The position numbers and the translations under genes are program-made. A stretch of 64,000 nucleotides of DNA from Halosimplex carlsbadense 2-9-1 (lineage in GTDB: Archaea; Halobacteriota; Halobacteria; Halobacteriales; Haloarculaceae): NCBI RefSeq assembly GCF_000337455.1, contig NZ_AOIU01000013.1, positions 124,001 through 188,000 of the forward strand, written 5' to 3'. The notes beneath the pieces were generated by a model. It did not search any database and was not told where the DNA came from. It saw only the letters and a program-made list of their open reading frames with translations. This document shows positions 1 through 8,401 of the stretch, piece by piece (positions within the stretch are counted from its first letter, which is position 1; every line of letters begins with the position of its first letter).

Positions 1-843
1 AGTCCGCGACAGTCGGCGTCAGAAAGTGCGCCACTTCGTCTAGCAGGATGAGCTTACATTTTTGGTTCTTGTGATTATAATAATGGTTATACATCTCGGA
101 TCGCGGTGACGTATTCAACGAACCATGAGAAAGAGCGTTTGCCGTCTTCAGCGATCGCGCCGAGCAGACACGTCCAATCTTGCTGGCCGGAGAGTTCGAC
201 GTTCGGCCGCGTGCCGCACGAAAACCACGCGACACGCGGCTCGATCTGGACCGATTTCTCGGTTTGATCGATGTAGGCTATTTTGGCGTCCATCTCCGCT
301 CGCTTTTCTTGAGTTCGTCGTGGAATTCCTCTTCCTGGGACTCTTCGGCTCCGGCGGCTGTGCGTCGTGGTTTTTGATATCTCAATCCGGCTTCTTTCAA
401 CAACCGCCGGCAACTCGGGTAGGAGTACTCGGCGCCGTATCGATCTTCGAGAAACTCCTGGACGAGCGCTGGCGTCCACGCCGGCGCGTCGATCCCGACT
501 TCTTCAGGAGGTCCGTGAACGGTTCGTTCGAATTCTTTTTGCTGTGATTCTGAGAGCTTTCGCTTTCTCCCGGATCGATGAGCATCAGACACAGCTTGTG
601 CAAGCGGTTCGTCCGTATCAAGTCGCATCAGCCAGCTGTAGATCGTTCTTCGACCAACGTCGTGCCACTCGGCAAGTTCGGTCTGCGTTACACCATTCCT
701 GTACGCGATCGCCGCTAACAGCCGTTGTGTCGGCTTGTTTTCTTCTACGCTGTCGAGAGCGTCTTGGAGCTCTTCGACGGAGATTTCGTCGAGATGGTCC
801 ATTGCATCTAGCAACAATTTTTGAGCGGAAAGTTCTAACGGTT
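1..843 (-). pseudogene. Decayed IS630-family transposase, copy A, cut by the window edge
   Basis: The transposase reads on the minus strand from an ATG near 802 through an N-terminal helix-turn-helix region (start MDHLDEISVEELQDAL) to about 278. It then continues in a second frame (DQTEKSVQIEPRVAWF, DWTCLLGAIAEDG, about 270-90) and a third frame (LILLDEVAHFL, about 60-1) that matches the LDGAPYF catalytic block of haloarchaeal IS630 proteins. At least two frame changes and a stop before position 87 make it inactive. The element end near 831-843 carries TTCTAACGGT, the same end sequence as the copies at 19976 and 35070. The C-terminus and other end lie outside the window. Confidence 0.85.
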
Positions 844-1199
844 ACTATCGTAGGACCTTTCATACGCTCGGCAGCGTGAGCGTGGACGGCACGCGGGTCG
901 TTTGGACGTGACGGCCTCTTGACCGCTTTGCGAGATGCTGGTGGCATTCGTTCGACCGCGTCACGCGTCGTGAAACGAGATGAGCGGTCAGAGAAGCGAC
1001 GCCATCCCCGAAACCGGAGGAATACGCGATTCATGTATACTGTTCCTACTGTTCGAGGCTGGCGAAAATTACGAGATACTACTGTAATCTAACGCGGTCT
1101 GTCCCACGTTGTGCAACAAGGCCCCCAGCGGTGGAGTGCCACCCACTGGGAGCGCATCTGCACCCAAACGATTATTATGTGGCAAAGCGGTGTCCCGGT
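844..1199. other. Intergenic, no gene recognised
   Basis: No convincing gene or relic was found on either strand. An AT-rich stretch near 1169-1177 (GATTATTATG) lies about 27 nt before the ATG at 1200 and is a plausible TATA box for a leaderless transcript of the downstream dehydrogenase. Confidence 0.5.
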
Positions 1200-2159
1200 A
1201 TGGTCGGAGATGTTGTACTGTATCACGAGTTCCCCCCAGAGACTAGCGCCACCGTGTCGGCGTTCGGTGACCGGGTCGAAACAGCCCTTGACGGAGTGAG
1301 ACTGGTACGAACCAGTGACTACGCCGACGCGGTCGAGTCGATACGCGACGCCGAGGTGATAGTCGAACACGGGATGTCGAACGACCTGCTCGCCGAGGCG
1401 TCCTCGCTGGAGTGGGTCCAGTCGCTGAGCGCGGGCGTCAACCGGTACGACCTGACCCCGCTTGAACGGCGGGACGTACTGTTGACGACCGTCTCGGGCG
1501 CCCACGCACAGCCCGCGGCGGAGCACGTGCTCGGACTGTTGTTGTTTTTCGAACGGGGGGTAGACCGGGCGCGTCGACAGCAGCGCGACTCGGTCTGGCG
1601 GCGCTTCCCCGCCTCGGAACTAGCCAGCAAGACGGTCGGTATCGTCGGCGTCGGACAGATCGGCGGCCGGGTGGCCGAAGTGGTGTCCGCACTCGGGAGC
1701 GAAGTCGTCGGGACGAAACGCGACACCGGCACCTGTCCCGACGCCATCGATGCGGTCTATCCCCCGGACCGACTGCACACGGTCCTCGGGCAGTCCGACT
1801 ATCTCGTGCTCGCGTGTCCGCTAACCGACGAGACGGAACAACTGATCGGCGAAACCGAACTCTCGTCAATGCACAACGACGCGGTGCTGGTCAACGTCGC
1901 GCGCGGAGAGGTCGTCGACCAGGAAGCCCTGGTCTCGGCGCTCAAAGAGGGGTATCTCGGTGGGGCGGCACTCGACGTCACCGCCCCGGAGCCGCTTCCT
2001 GGGGAGTCCCCCCTATGGGACATGGACGACGTCGTCATCACGCCCCACATGGCGGGTGGATCGCCCGAGTTCGCCCGCCGCTGTGCGGACGTGTTCGTCT
2101 CCAACTTCCAACGGTACCGCGAGGGCGAGTACGACGCGATGCGCAATCGGGTGTTGTAG
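1200..2159 (+). CDS. D-2-hydroxyacid dehydrogenase, NAD-dependent
   Basis: This is a 319-residue protein of the D-isomer-specific 2-hydroxyacid dehydrogenase family, expected to interconvert a 2-keto acid and a D-2-hydroxy acid with NAD(P)H in the cytoplasm. The N-terminal catalytic subdomain is followed by the nucleotide-binding motif GVGQIGG near residue 150. The catalytic set is visible: Arg in NVARGEVVDQ, Glu in APEPLPGESPLW and His in VVITPHMAGG. The ATG at 1200 was chosen because the relic at 12677-13245 starts at the equivalent place (DVVLY), and because a TATA-like box sits about 27 nt upstream. An upstream in-frame ATG at 1131 would add an unconserved leader. The substrate cannot be told. 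Confidence 0.88.
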   Translation: MVGDVVLYHEFPPETSATVSAFGDRVETALDGVRLVRTSDYADAVESIRDAEVIVEHGMSNDLLAEASSLEWVQSLSAGVNRYDLTPLERRDVLLTTVSGAHAQPAAEHVLGLLLFFERGVDRARRQQRDSVWRRFPASELASKTVGIVGVGQIGGRVAEVVSALGSEVVGTKRDTGTCPDAIDAVYPPDRLHTVLGQSDYLVLACPLTDETEQLIGETELSSMHNDAVLVNVARGEVVDQEALVSALKEGYLGGAALDVTAPEPLPGESPLWDMDDVVITPHMAGGSPEFARRCADVFVSNFQRYREGEYDAMRNRVL

Positions 2160-2217
2160 ACGGAAAGCGAGGGGTCGCGTCGCCGCTGGGCGCGGACGCG
2201 GGCCCGGCGCGGTCTTC

Positions 2218-2370
2218 TTACCCGAGCGTCTTGTCGACTCGCGATTCGAGTATTATTTCGAGTCGCTCGGCTACGATCTCCCCCTCACTCGACTGGAGCC
2301 ACAGCATGTTCAGGCACACCTGCGGGTGGCCGTCGTCGGTTGCGGTCGGCCCTGCGGCCGTCGCCGGCCA
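2218..2370 (-). pseudogene. C-terminal fragment of an unidentified protein
   Basis: Reading minus from about 2370 to a TAA at 2218-2220, one frame gives a protein-like stretch with HPQVCLNMLWLQSSEG and then EIVAERLEIILESRVDKTLG. It has no start and abuts the broken hydantoinase upstream. It looks like a true C-terminus left by deletion. I do not recognise the family. Confidence 0.4.
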
Positions 2371-2393
2371 CGCCTCCTGGTCCGAGACAGTAG

Positions 2394-2860
2394 CTATGCC
2401 TCCCAGTCCGGGAGGGCACGCTCGATGGGTTCGCCGTAGCCGGGGTCACCGACGACGTCGCCGTCGGCCGCGACACACCCGCCACGGAGGTAGTCCGCTC
2501 GACGACCCCGGTCACCTCGCGGCCCTCGTAGATCGAGAAGTCGACGACCGAGACGTTGTCGGCGGCCCTGATAGTCTGGGTCGCCTCCGGGTCGAAGACC
2601 ACGAACTCGACGGCCTCGTGGAGTGTCAGTTCTGGACCGTCCGGCGGCTGTGAGACGAACGTGACGAATTTCGTGACGCCGCCGAGGGCGGCGGCCTCGC
2701 TGCCCGTCTCGTAGGTGTCGGTCGGACTTCCCTGGGCGATGTGGACGTGCGGGTCGACGATCCCCGGCATGACCAGTGACCCGTCGACGAGCAGGTCGGC
2801 GTCGGCCATCCCGTCGGCCCCCACGAGCGTCCCGTTTCTGACGCCGAAGTCGACCGTCAT
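2394..2860 (-). pseudogene. Broken hydantoinase/dihydropyrimidinase, internal deletion
   Basis: The N-terminus (MTVDFGVRNGTLVG, then MPGIVDPHVH with the metal-binding HxH, then AAALGGVTKFV) matches the intact hydantoinase at 9731-11113. After about 75 residues it jumps directly to the C-terminal barrel exit (VVFDPEAT, DFSIYEGREVTG), so roughly 300 residues containing the carbamylated Lys and the later His and Asp ligands are missing. A frameshift near 2500 separates the final part, which in another frame ends with GEPIERALPDWEA, equivalent to VERDLPDWSP in the intact gene. It cannot be active. Confidence 0.88.
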
Positions 2861-3145
2861 GGCGCCGCTCCGCCCGCCGAACCACTCGCCGTGACCGATA
2901 CCGGTCGATGCGTTCGATCCGTGGGACTGTCGGGTTATGTCCGCGACTCGTGATCACCGTTCCAAGGTAATGGGACACAGATCCTGGATTATGGTAGTTT
3001 TATGCGGTGATACTGACAGCTACTGGAGATACAGGCGGCCACGGCGCGGCCGGTCAGCGAGACGAGACGCCGGGTCTTCCAGTCATCGGACCGCTCGGGC
3101 CGCTACGTCTCGAGTCCACGATTCTTCCGGATCGGTTCGGCGCGG

Positions 3146-4516
3146 TCACTCCGGCGTCGCGAGCGTTGCGAGCCGCGCCGGTTCGGTCGTGGTCGGTGAA
3201 CGCGCCGCCGCCCAGAGTTCAGCCGTTCGCTCCGCTCCGAGCGTCGGTTCGACGAGCCAGTCGTATTTCTCCCGCAGGACGCGCTCGGCCGTCCCGTCTT
3301 CCGAGACGCGCTCGGCGTCTTTGGGTGCGGTCACCTCCGCCCGGAGCGTCTCGCCGCTGTCCATAGTGACGGCGACCCGTGCACCCCGCTGACCCGGTTC
3401 ACTGCCGACGACGTCGTCGGTCTCGACCAACTCGACGCACGACGCGAGGTCGAGAACCGCGTCCGTGCGCGCGTCGTCGCTGAACGACGGCTTCGTGGCG
3501 TCGCCGTTGGCGAGGACGGTCGCCACGGCGAAGGGGATCGAGAACTTCGACTGTAACACGTTCTCCGGTCGCTCGGGGTCGAGTTTGGCGGCCGCACGGC
3601 CAACGCCAACCGTGACGGTCGACACGTCGGCGGTGTCTATCGGGTGTGATGCCTGAAGTTCCAGCACTGCGTCTATCGTCGAGTGGGTCAACCGACACGC
3701 GGCGTGGCGCTTGAAGTATCCGCGGGTGATCTCCCAGAGCTCGCCGAGTTCGTCGGTAAGCGGGACGTCGTCGAACGCATCGCTGGCGCGCGCGAGATGT
3801 CGTTCGATACCGGATTCCAGCCCGGTGTACCCGACTTCGGCCTGGGTGGCGACTTCGCCTCCCAGCAGGTTGCTCGCTCCGGCGTAGGTGTTGCGGACCG
3901 TCCTGCCCTCGACCACGGCGTCGAACTGCGTGTGGAGCGCGCTGTTTGCCCCCATCCGGATCGCCTCCGTGATCCCGTCGGTGCTCAAGCCGCGGTACCG
4001 TGCGACGGCGGCGGCCGTCCCAACTGTGCCCCAGACGCCGTGCACGTGGTAGGGGTATCCGTCCTCGGTCTGGCGACCTTTGAGCGGTGTGCAGGCCCGA
4101 CCGGTGCGAGTGGCGACCTCGTACCCCGCGACGACTGATGTCAGGAACGTCTCGGGGTCCGGTTCGTCGTCGACCTCCGCCTCCGCCAGCACCGCCGGGA
4201 CGACGTGTACTGCCGGATGTCCCCCGGCGTACGGGTTCCCCTCGTCGATGTCGAGGGAGGTCGCCGCGGTGGCGTTGACCATCGCCGCGTGTCCGGGCGC
4301 CGCCGTCCGGCCGGTACCCAGTATCGACGCCTCGCCAGGATTTCGCTCCGCCTCCACCTCGGCGAGCGAAGCGACCTCCGGAAGCGTCGTGCCGCCGACG
4401 CTGGCGCCGATCGTGTCCGCGACGACGAGTCCGGCCCTGTCTATCACCCGTTCCGGAAGCGACTCGTACTCCAGGCCGTTGACGAACGTCGCTAGTTGCG
4501 ATTCGGGGTCACTCAT
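3146..4516 (-). CDS. MmgE/PrpD family protein
   Basis: This 456-residue protein has the length and layout of the MmgE/PrpD family, which includes 2-methylcitrate dehydratase and other hydro-lyases and isomerases with an all-helical core. Family-like segments include VVADTIGASVGGT near the N-terminus, DIDEGNPYAGGHPAVHVVPA near residue 90, GYEVATRTGR and HGVWGTVGTAAA near 130-165, and FKRHAACRLTHS near 265. The ATG at 4516 was chosen because MSDPESQLA begins the conserved helical region. No PrpB or PrpC gene is nearby, so true methylcitrate activity is doubtful; a role on the same substrate as the neighbouring dehydrogenases is more likely. A second, broken relative lies at 11205. Confidence 0.88.
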   Translation of the reverse strand: MSDPESQLATFVNGLEYESLPERVIDRAGLVVADTIGASVGGTTLPEVASLAEVEAERNPGEASILGTGRTAAPGHAAMVNATAATSLDIDEGNPYAGGHPAVHVVPAVLAEAEVDDEPDPETFLTSVVAGYEVATRTGRACTPLKGRQTEDGYPYHVHGVWGTVGTAAAVARYRGLSTDGITEAIRMGANSALHTQFDAVVEGRTVRNTYAGASNLLGGEVATQAEVGYTGLESGIERHLARASDAFDDVPLTDELGELWEITRGYFKRHAACRLTHSTIDAVLELQASHPIDTADVSTVTVGVGRAAAKLDPERPENVLQSKFSIPFAVATVLANGDATKPSFSDDARTDAVLDLASCVELVETDDVVGSEPGQRGARVAVTMDSGETLRAEVTAPKDAERVSEDGTAERVLREKYDWLVEPTLGAERTAELWAAARSPTTTEPARLATLATPE

Positions 4517-5019
4517 CCGTCCACCCCGACCCGGATCCCGCCGTCTGCCGCTGTCTCCGATCCGGTAGCAGTACTCTCTGGGAAAGTGTCAATAGTCGAA
4601 GCTGCATAGTGTGCCGTCCAGTCGTGGAAACCGCGTGGAAGTATATATACATTTCCCGAATCGCCTGTCACTAACACCGGGCGCGTCCCTCGGGGGGCCT
4701 GGTGCAGTCGTTGGGGCGTCCCCTGGGAACCGAGAGAGCGTTCGGCCGAGCGGCGCTCCCCGCGGCGACAGCCCGTGGCTACGAGTCGAACCACAGTCCT
4801 GCGGCGCGGAGCGCGCGCTCACCGCTCTCGTCGACCAGTCGCCTGGCCGACGCGGGGGACCGTCGCGTACGCCTCCGACTCCAGACCTAATACGTATCCA
4901 AGGTGTACGTAGGTCTCAGGTGTACCTTACAGTCTTAGGGATGTAAGGGGTGCCTGTCGCTCGCTCGCGGCGTCGTTGTGTCCCCGGCGCCGGCCACCGA
5001 GGCAACCGCTGGCCCGTTC
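4517..5019. other. Intergenic with a strong TATA element
   Basis: About 500 bases without a convincing gene. It holds the likely promoter for the MmgE/PrpD gene (TATATATAC near 4641-4650) and, near 4900-4930, two direct copies of AGGTGTAC that could belong to a mobile-element end. Confidence 0.4.
4641..4650 (-). promoter_or_regulatory. TATA-like box upstream of MmgE/PrpD gene
   Basis: GTATATATAC is the most AT-rich step in this intergenic stretch. It lies about 125 bases before the ATG at 4516, so the transcript would carry a leader near 100 nt. The sequence is nearly symmetrical, so it could also serve the plus strand. Confidence 0.35.
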
Positions 5020-5897
5020 TCAGACGACGGTCAACGCACAGGAGAGGGCGCCGTCGTCCCAGAGGTTGTAGCCTAAGCTCCCACCGACGTGGACGAGATC
5101 GAGCTGGTGATCTCGGTTTTCGTCGGTAAAAGCCGTGACGACACCTCATCAACGTCACTGACGACCGTCGCGTCGTCAGTGACTGCGTCGACGTCATCGC
5201 GGTCGGCGGCTGTCCTCTCCCAGTCAGCGTTGACCGACAGATCCAGCAGAGAGCGTGACTCTTCAGCGATGTCCTCGCCGAGTGTGGCCTCGACAGAGTG
5301 GTACGAGCGGTCGTAGTCCTGGGTGTGACACTTCGTGGCGCCAGCGATGACGGCCTCAGCGTCTGTGTCAGCAACACAGTCAGGGAGGAACTGCTTGAGC
5401 TTGCTGCCGTATCCTTTTGTACGGCGGTTGATGGTACTCGGCGACGGCATCTTCAAGAGGATGCCGTCGCCGTGGTCGGCAGCATCACGATAACTGAGTG
5501 AGGGAGCGAGATCAACGCTTGTGGCGGCGATATCTTGCTGATAGCGGTTTTGACCGTCGAAGTCGAGCACGTCTTCGACAGGCCGGAAGTAGCTGGATTT
5601 GTCCGGAGAAGCGGCGGTATCTTCGACGTAGTGAAGGTCGAATTCGTGTTCACTGGCGGTTGTGACGGCTGTGCAGGTGTCGATACCGGCGCGTCGGAAT
5701 CGCTGGTCACCGTTACCGTGGGCGTGTTTTTCGCCACAGAGTGCCTCGACGCGAGCCGCGTCGAGGCGCTCGACGATCGACTCGAGCAGTACAGGCTCGA
5801 TGTTCTGGTCGGTAACGAACTCGGCAAGAGTGGGCGGCGGTACCGTTTCGTCCGCGTCGATGCGAATCGTGAACCGCACGTCCATTGTGGCGCGCAT
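5020..5897 (-). pseudogene. Truncated ISH6-family transposase
   Basis: The protein beginning at the ATG at 5897 (MRATMDVRFTIRIDADET, ALCGEKHAHGNGDQRF, VEDVLDFDGQNRYQQDIA) is the ISH6-type haloarchaeal transposase. It runs in one frame to about 5110, shifts frame at ATVVSD, continues as TAFTDENRDHQLDLVHVGG and GYNLWDDGALS, and stops at 5020. Full ISH6 transposases are about 440 residues; this keeps roughly 290, so the catalytic C-terminus is lost. I could not define the inverted repeats; the upstream end is probably near 5990. Confidence 0.85.
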
Positions 5898-6052
5898 GGG
5901 TCGCCTCGTGGCTTGGACACCAGAGGCGGCCCCTTCCTGGGGGGAGTCAGTTGCTACTGCACTCCAGAGGACTTTGCGATACGACCAACAATTTAGTCGA
6001 CGAAGTCGGCGTTGGAGCGGTCGAACAGTGGTTCGCTCCGTCCGGCGGGTGG

Positions 6053-6070
6053 AACAAGTAATTACTTGTT
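6053..6070. promoter_or_regulatory. Perfect 18-bp palindrome before the SDR gene
   Basis: AACAAGTAATTACTTGTT is identical to its reverse complement. It ends 25 bases before the ATG at 6096 and covers the position expected for a TATA box. A repressor bound here would block the promoter. The cognate regulator is not known. Confidence 0.55.
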
Positions 6071-6095
6071 TTCGGCGTTCCAACTAGCAGAAGAG

Positions 6096-6887
6096 ATGCA
6101 ACTCGACATAGCTGGGAATGCCGCATTAGTGACTGCATCGAGCAGCGGACTCGGGAAGGCGTCCGCGACTGCCCTCGCGAAACAAGGAGTCGACGTGGTG
6201 ATCAACGGCCGGGACGAGGAGCGACTGGCCGACGCGGTCGAGGAGATAGCGGCTGTCGCCGAGGGCCGCGTCGTCGGACAACAGGGCGACCTGACTAGCG
6301 AGACGGACATCGACCAACTCGTTGAACGGACGATAGATGAATACGGACAGCTCGACCACCTCGTCACGAGCGCCGGAGGCCCACCGAGCGGACCGTTCGA
6401 CTCGATGGACGACAGCGACTGGTACGAGGCCGTCGACCTGTTGTTACTGAGCGTCGTTCGTCTGGCTCGGAAGTCGTCCGACTACCTCGCTGCCGGTGAC
6501 GGTGGCACCATCGTTACGATCACATCCCGCAGCGTCAAGGAGGCTATTGATTCGCTCGTCCTCTCGAATTCGGTTCGAATGGGCGTCATCGGCCTGGAGA
6601 AGACGCTCTCAAAGGAGCTCGGTCCTGAAGTCCGGGCGAACGCCGTTCTCCCCGGACCGCACGAGACGAGGCGTATCCAGGACCTCATAGAACAAAGCAT
6701 CGACCGAGGTGAGTACGAGTCGTACAAAGAGGGGCTCGAGGCACGCAGCGAAGAGATCCCAGTCGGTAGTATCGGCGACCCCGAACAGTTCGGGGAGACC
6801 GTCGCCTTCCTCAGTTCACCGCACGCGGCACATATCAACGGGGTCGCGTTGCCGGTTGACGGTGGCGCCGGTGCTTCCAACCTGTAG
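6096..6887 (+). CDS. Atypical SDR family oxidoreductase lacking the Tyr/Lys pair
   Basis: This 263-residue protein has the Rossmann glycine motif in the form TASSSGLG (residues 12-19), an NG-R-like cofactor segment (INGRDEERL), and the C-terminal PVDGGAG typical of classical SDRs. The usual YxxxK is replaced: the aligned segment is LSNSVRMG, putting Ser157 and Arg161 where Tyr and Lys should be. Members with SNxxR exist in the family, so this is a subgroup trait rather than damage, but the chemistry may differ from simple dehydrogenation. The ATG at 6096 fits the Rossmann start; an upstream in-frame GTG or ATG would add residues with no family match. A palindrome lies just upstream. Confidence 0.82.
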   Translation: MQLDIAGNAALVTASSSGLGKASATALAKQGVDVVINGRDEERLADAVEEIAAVAEGRVVGQQGDLTSETDIDQLVERTIDEYGQLDHLVTSAGGPPSGPFDSMDDSDWYEAVDLLLLSVVRLARKSSDYLAAGDGGTIVTITSRSVKEAIDSLVLSNSVRMGVIGLEKTLSKELGPEVRANAVLPGPHETRRIQDLIEQSIDRGEYESYKEGLEARSEEIPVGSIGDPEQFGETVAFLSSPHAAHINGVALPVDGGAGASNL

Positions 6888-6989
6888 TGATCCGATCCGA
6901 GGCTCGAGTCCACCACCGGCAGGTACCGACATCCGACAGTTCCACCGGGACGCTCGTTCCTGAGACGTCAGGCGATCGGATGACAGTGA

Positions 6990-7250
6990 TCAGGCCGTTG
7001 AGCCGCCGCCCACCGGAATGACCTGACCGGTACTGCACGCGCTGTCTGGGGATACCAGGAACTGCACCGTCGAGGTTACGTCCTCAGGCGTCCCGCCGCG
7101 AGGCCACGGCGACGCCGCTCGGCACTGACCGATCACGTCCGGGTCGGTCGTGTGCCACTCTTCGTTCTGTTCAGTCCTGACGTAACCAGGTGCGACCGCG
7201 TCGACGTTTATTTCGTCTGCCGCGCAATCGATCGCGAGCTGACGAGTGAG
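6990..7250 (-). pseudogene. C-terminal remnant of an SDR oxidoreductase
   Basis: On the minus strand one frame reads LTRQLAIDCAADEINVDAVA, then PGYVRTEQNEEW, TPEDVTSTVQFLVSPDSA, TGQVIPVGGGSTA and stop. This is the last third of a classical SDR: the PGxVxT loop and the GxxxPVxGG end. An in-frame TAA sits directly before it at 7251-7253, so the Rossmann fold and active site are gone. The stretch begins right at the end of the cupin gene, which suggests a deletion junction. Confidence 0.8.
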
Positions 7251-7255
7251 TTACC

Positions 7256-7609
7256 TTACTCGTCGTCGCGGTCGGTCCAGAAGTCGAACGACCGACCGGG
7301 GGCGAACACATCGAGTCCAACGGCCATCTCGTCACCAGTATTCTCGACGGCGTGTGTCTCCCAGGACTCGACGTGTGCCGAGTCGTATCGTTCGAGCGTC
7401 TCGGAGGACCCGTCCTCCGAGTGGAGCGTGAGCTCCCCTTCGAGAACGAGACACACCTGTTCGTTCTCGTGGTCGTGCATCGGCGAACTGTGTCCCGGAG
7501 GCTTCGTGAACCATTCGAACGAGAACTCGTTACTGCCGGCAAGCGCCCGTCGCTCCCAACCTTCGTCCGGTTCGTATGTCTCCGCGTCGCTCTGTCTAAC
7601 GATGTCCAT
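7256..7609 (-). CDS. Cupin domain protein
   Basis: This 117-residue single-domain cupin has the metal-site motif 1 as HDHENEQVCLVLEGELTL (PMHDHENEQ gives two His and a Glu) and motif 2 around HAVENTGDEMAVGLDVF. Small cupins of this kind bind a divalent metal and act as dioxygenases, isomerases or sensors. A TATA-like TTTATATTA at about 7631-7639 lies 25 nt before the ATG, consistent with a leaderless transcript. Its 3' end abuts an SDR relic, so the gene may once have led an operon with that SDR. Function within the island is unknown. Confidence 0.82.
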   Translation of the reverse strand: MDIVRQSDAETYEPDEGWERRALAGSNEFSFEWFTKPPGHSSPMHDHENEQVCLVLEGELTLHSEDGSSETLERYDSAHVESWETHAVENTGDEMAVGLDVFAPGRSFDFWTDRDDE

Positions 7610-7656
7610 GCTCAGTATCCGGCAACGGGTAATATAAATCCTTTGTTAGAATCGAG

Positions 7657-8352
7657 GGTCGTGTCTAGGTAAGCGTGAAAGGTGAGGGGGCGAGATTTGC
7701 TGGTGTCCACGCGAACGATCACCAGCCTCAGCGGACACAGAGAGTGGATCGATCTGGATTTTGTGGAGCGCGAGCGGACACCCGAGCCGGCGATGGCGCT
7801 CGGTATTCAATCACACGTTGCGGGGCTATCACTGTCGAATCCCATCGAATTACTCGACGCTCTGGGTGTCGATCGAAGCCGCAAAGCGGTCCACGATTGG
7901 GTCCAGAAATCCGATTTACAGCCCGAACCCGGCCAGTCTCCGAATCAGATCGCCTTCGACGAAACAGTGATCCGGATCAACGACCAGCAATTCTGGCTGT
8001 ACGCCGCCGCACACCTCAAAACGAACGACCTGCTTCAGGTTCGGATCTTTTCGACGACCACGACAGAATCCACCGAGATCGTTCTCCGCGAACTACAACG
8101 AAAACATGATGTCGAAACTGCCGTCTTTCTCGTCGATGGCGCTCAACACCTCCAAACCGCACTGCAACGAACTGGGCTCCGATTTCAGATGCGTCGCCAC
8201 GGAAATCGCAACGCGGTCGAACGGATCTTCCGAGAACTGAAACGCCGAACATCGTCGTTCTCGAACTGTTTCAGTCACGTTGAACCGGAAACAGCCGAAC
8301 TATGGCTCCAAACCTTCGCTCGCTGGCACACTGCCACTAACTAAACACGACC
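7657..8352 (+). mobile_element. Complete IS6-family insertion sequence
   Basis: A 696-bp element with imperfect terminal inverted repeats: GGTCGTGTCTAGGTAA at the left and, reading inward from the right end, GGTCGTGTTTAGTTAG. It contains one transposase gene. The 8 bp on either side (GAATCGAG and GTTCTCGG) do not match, so no target duplication is visible; the insertion may be old or may have recombined. It sits between the cupin and the carbamoylase gene. Confidence 0.82.
7682..8344 (+). CDS. IS6-family transposase
   Basis: This 220-residue DDE transposase appears intact. It has the IS6 segments FVERERTPEPAM, LGVDRSRKAVHDWVQKSDLQ, the first Asp in IAFDETVI, the second in VFLVDGAQ, and the Glu region HGNRNAVERIFRELKRRT. 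A GTG at 7682 gives the longest frame, but the first 20 residues do not resemble the family, so the true start could be slightly downstream. A decayed relative is at 34608-34993. Confidence 0.88.
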   Translation: MRGRDLLVSTRTITSLSGHREWIDLDFVERERTPEPAMALGIQSHVAGLSLSNPIELLDALGVDRSRKAVHDWVQKSDLQPEPGQSPNQIAFDETVIRINDQQFWLYAAAHLKTNDLLQVRIFSTTTTESTEIVLRELQRKHDVETAVFLVDGAQHLQTALQRTGLRFQMRRHGNRNAVERIFRELKRRTSSFSNCFSHVEPETAELWLQTFARWHTATN

Positions 8353-8401
8353 GTTCTCGGCCCACCAGAGTTTACTAGGCCGGGACCCTTTCGAGTCCTG
8401 T

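Noticed and set aside
880-1090. Possible relic between the IS630 copy and the first dehydrogenase
   Set aside because: All six frames were read and none gave a recognisable protein segment.
3146-4516. Assignment of the MmgE/PrpD gene as 2-methylcitrate dehydratase
   Set aside because: No methylcitrate synthase or lyase gene is nearby and the family has several activities, so only the family name is given.
7649-8360. Target-site duplication of the IS6 element
   Set aside because: The 8-base flanks GAATCGAG and GTTCTCGG do not match.
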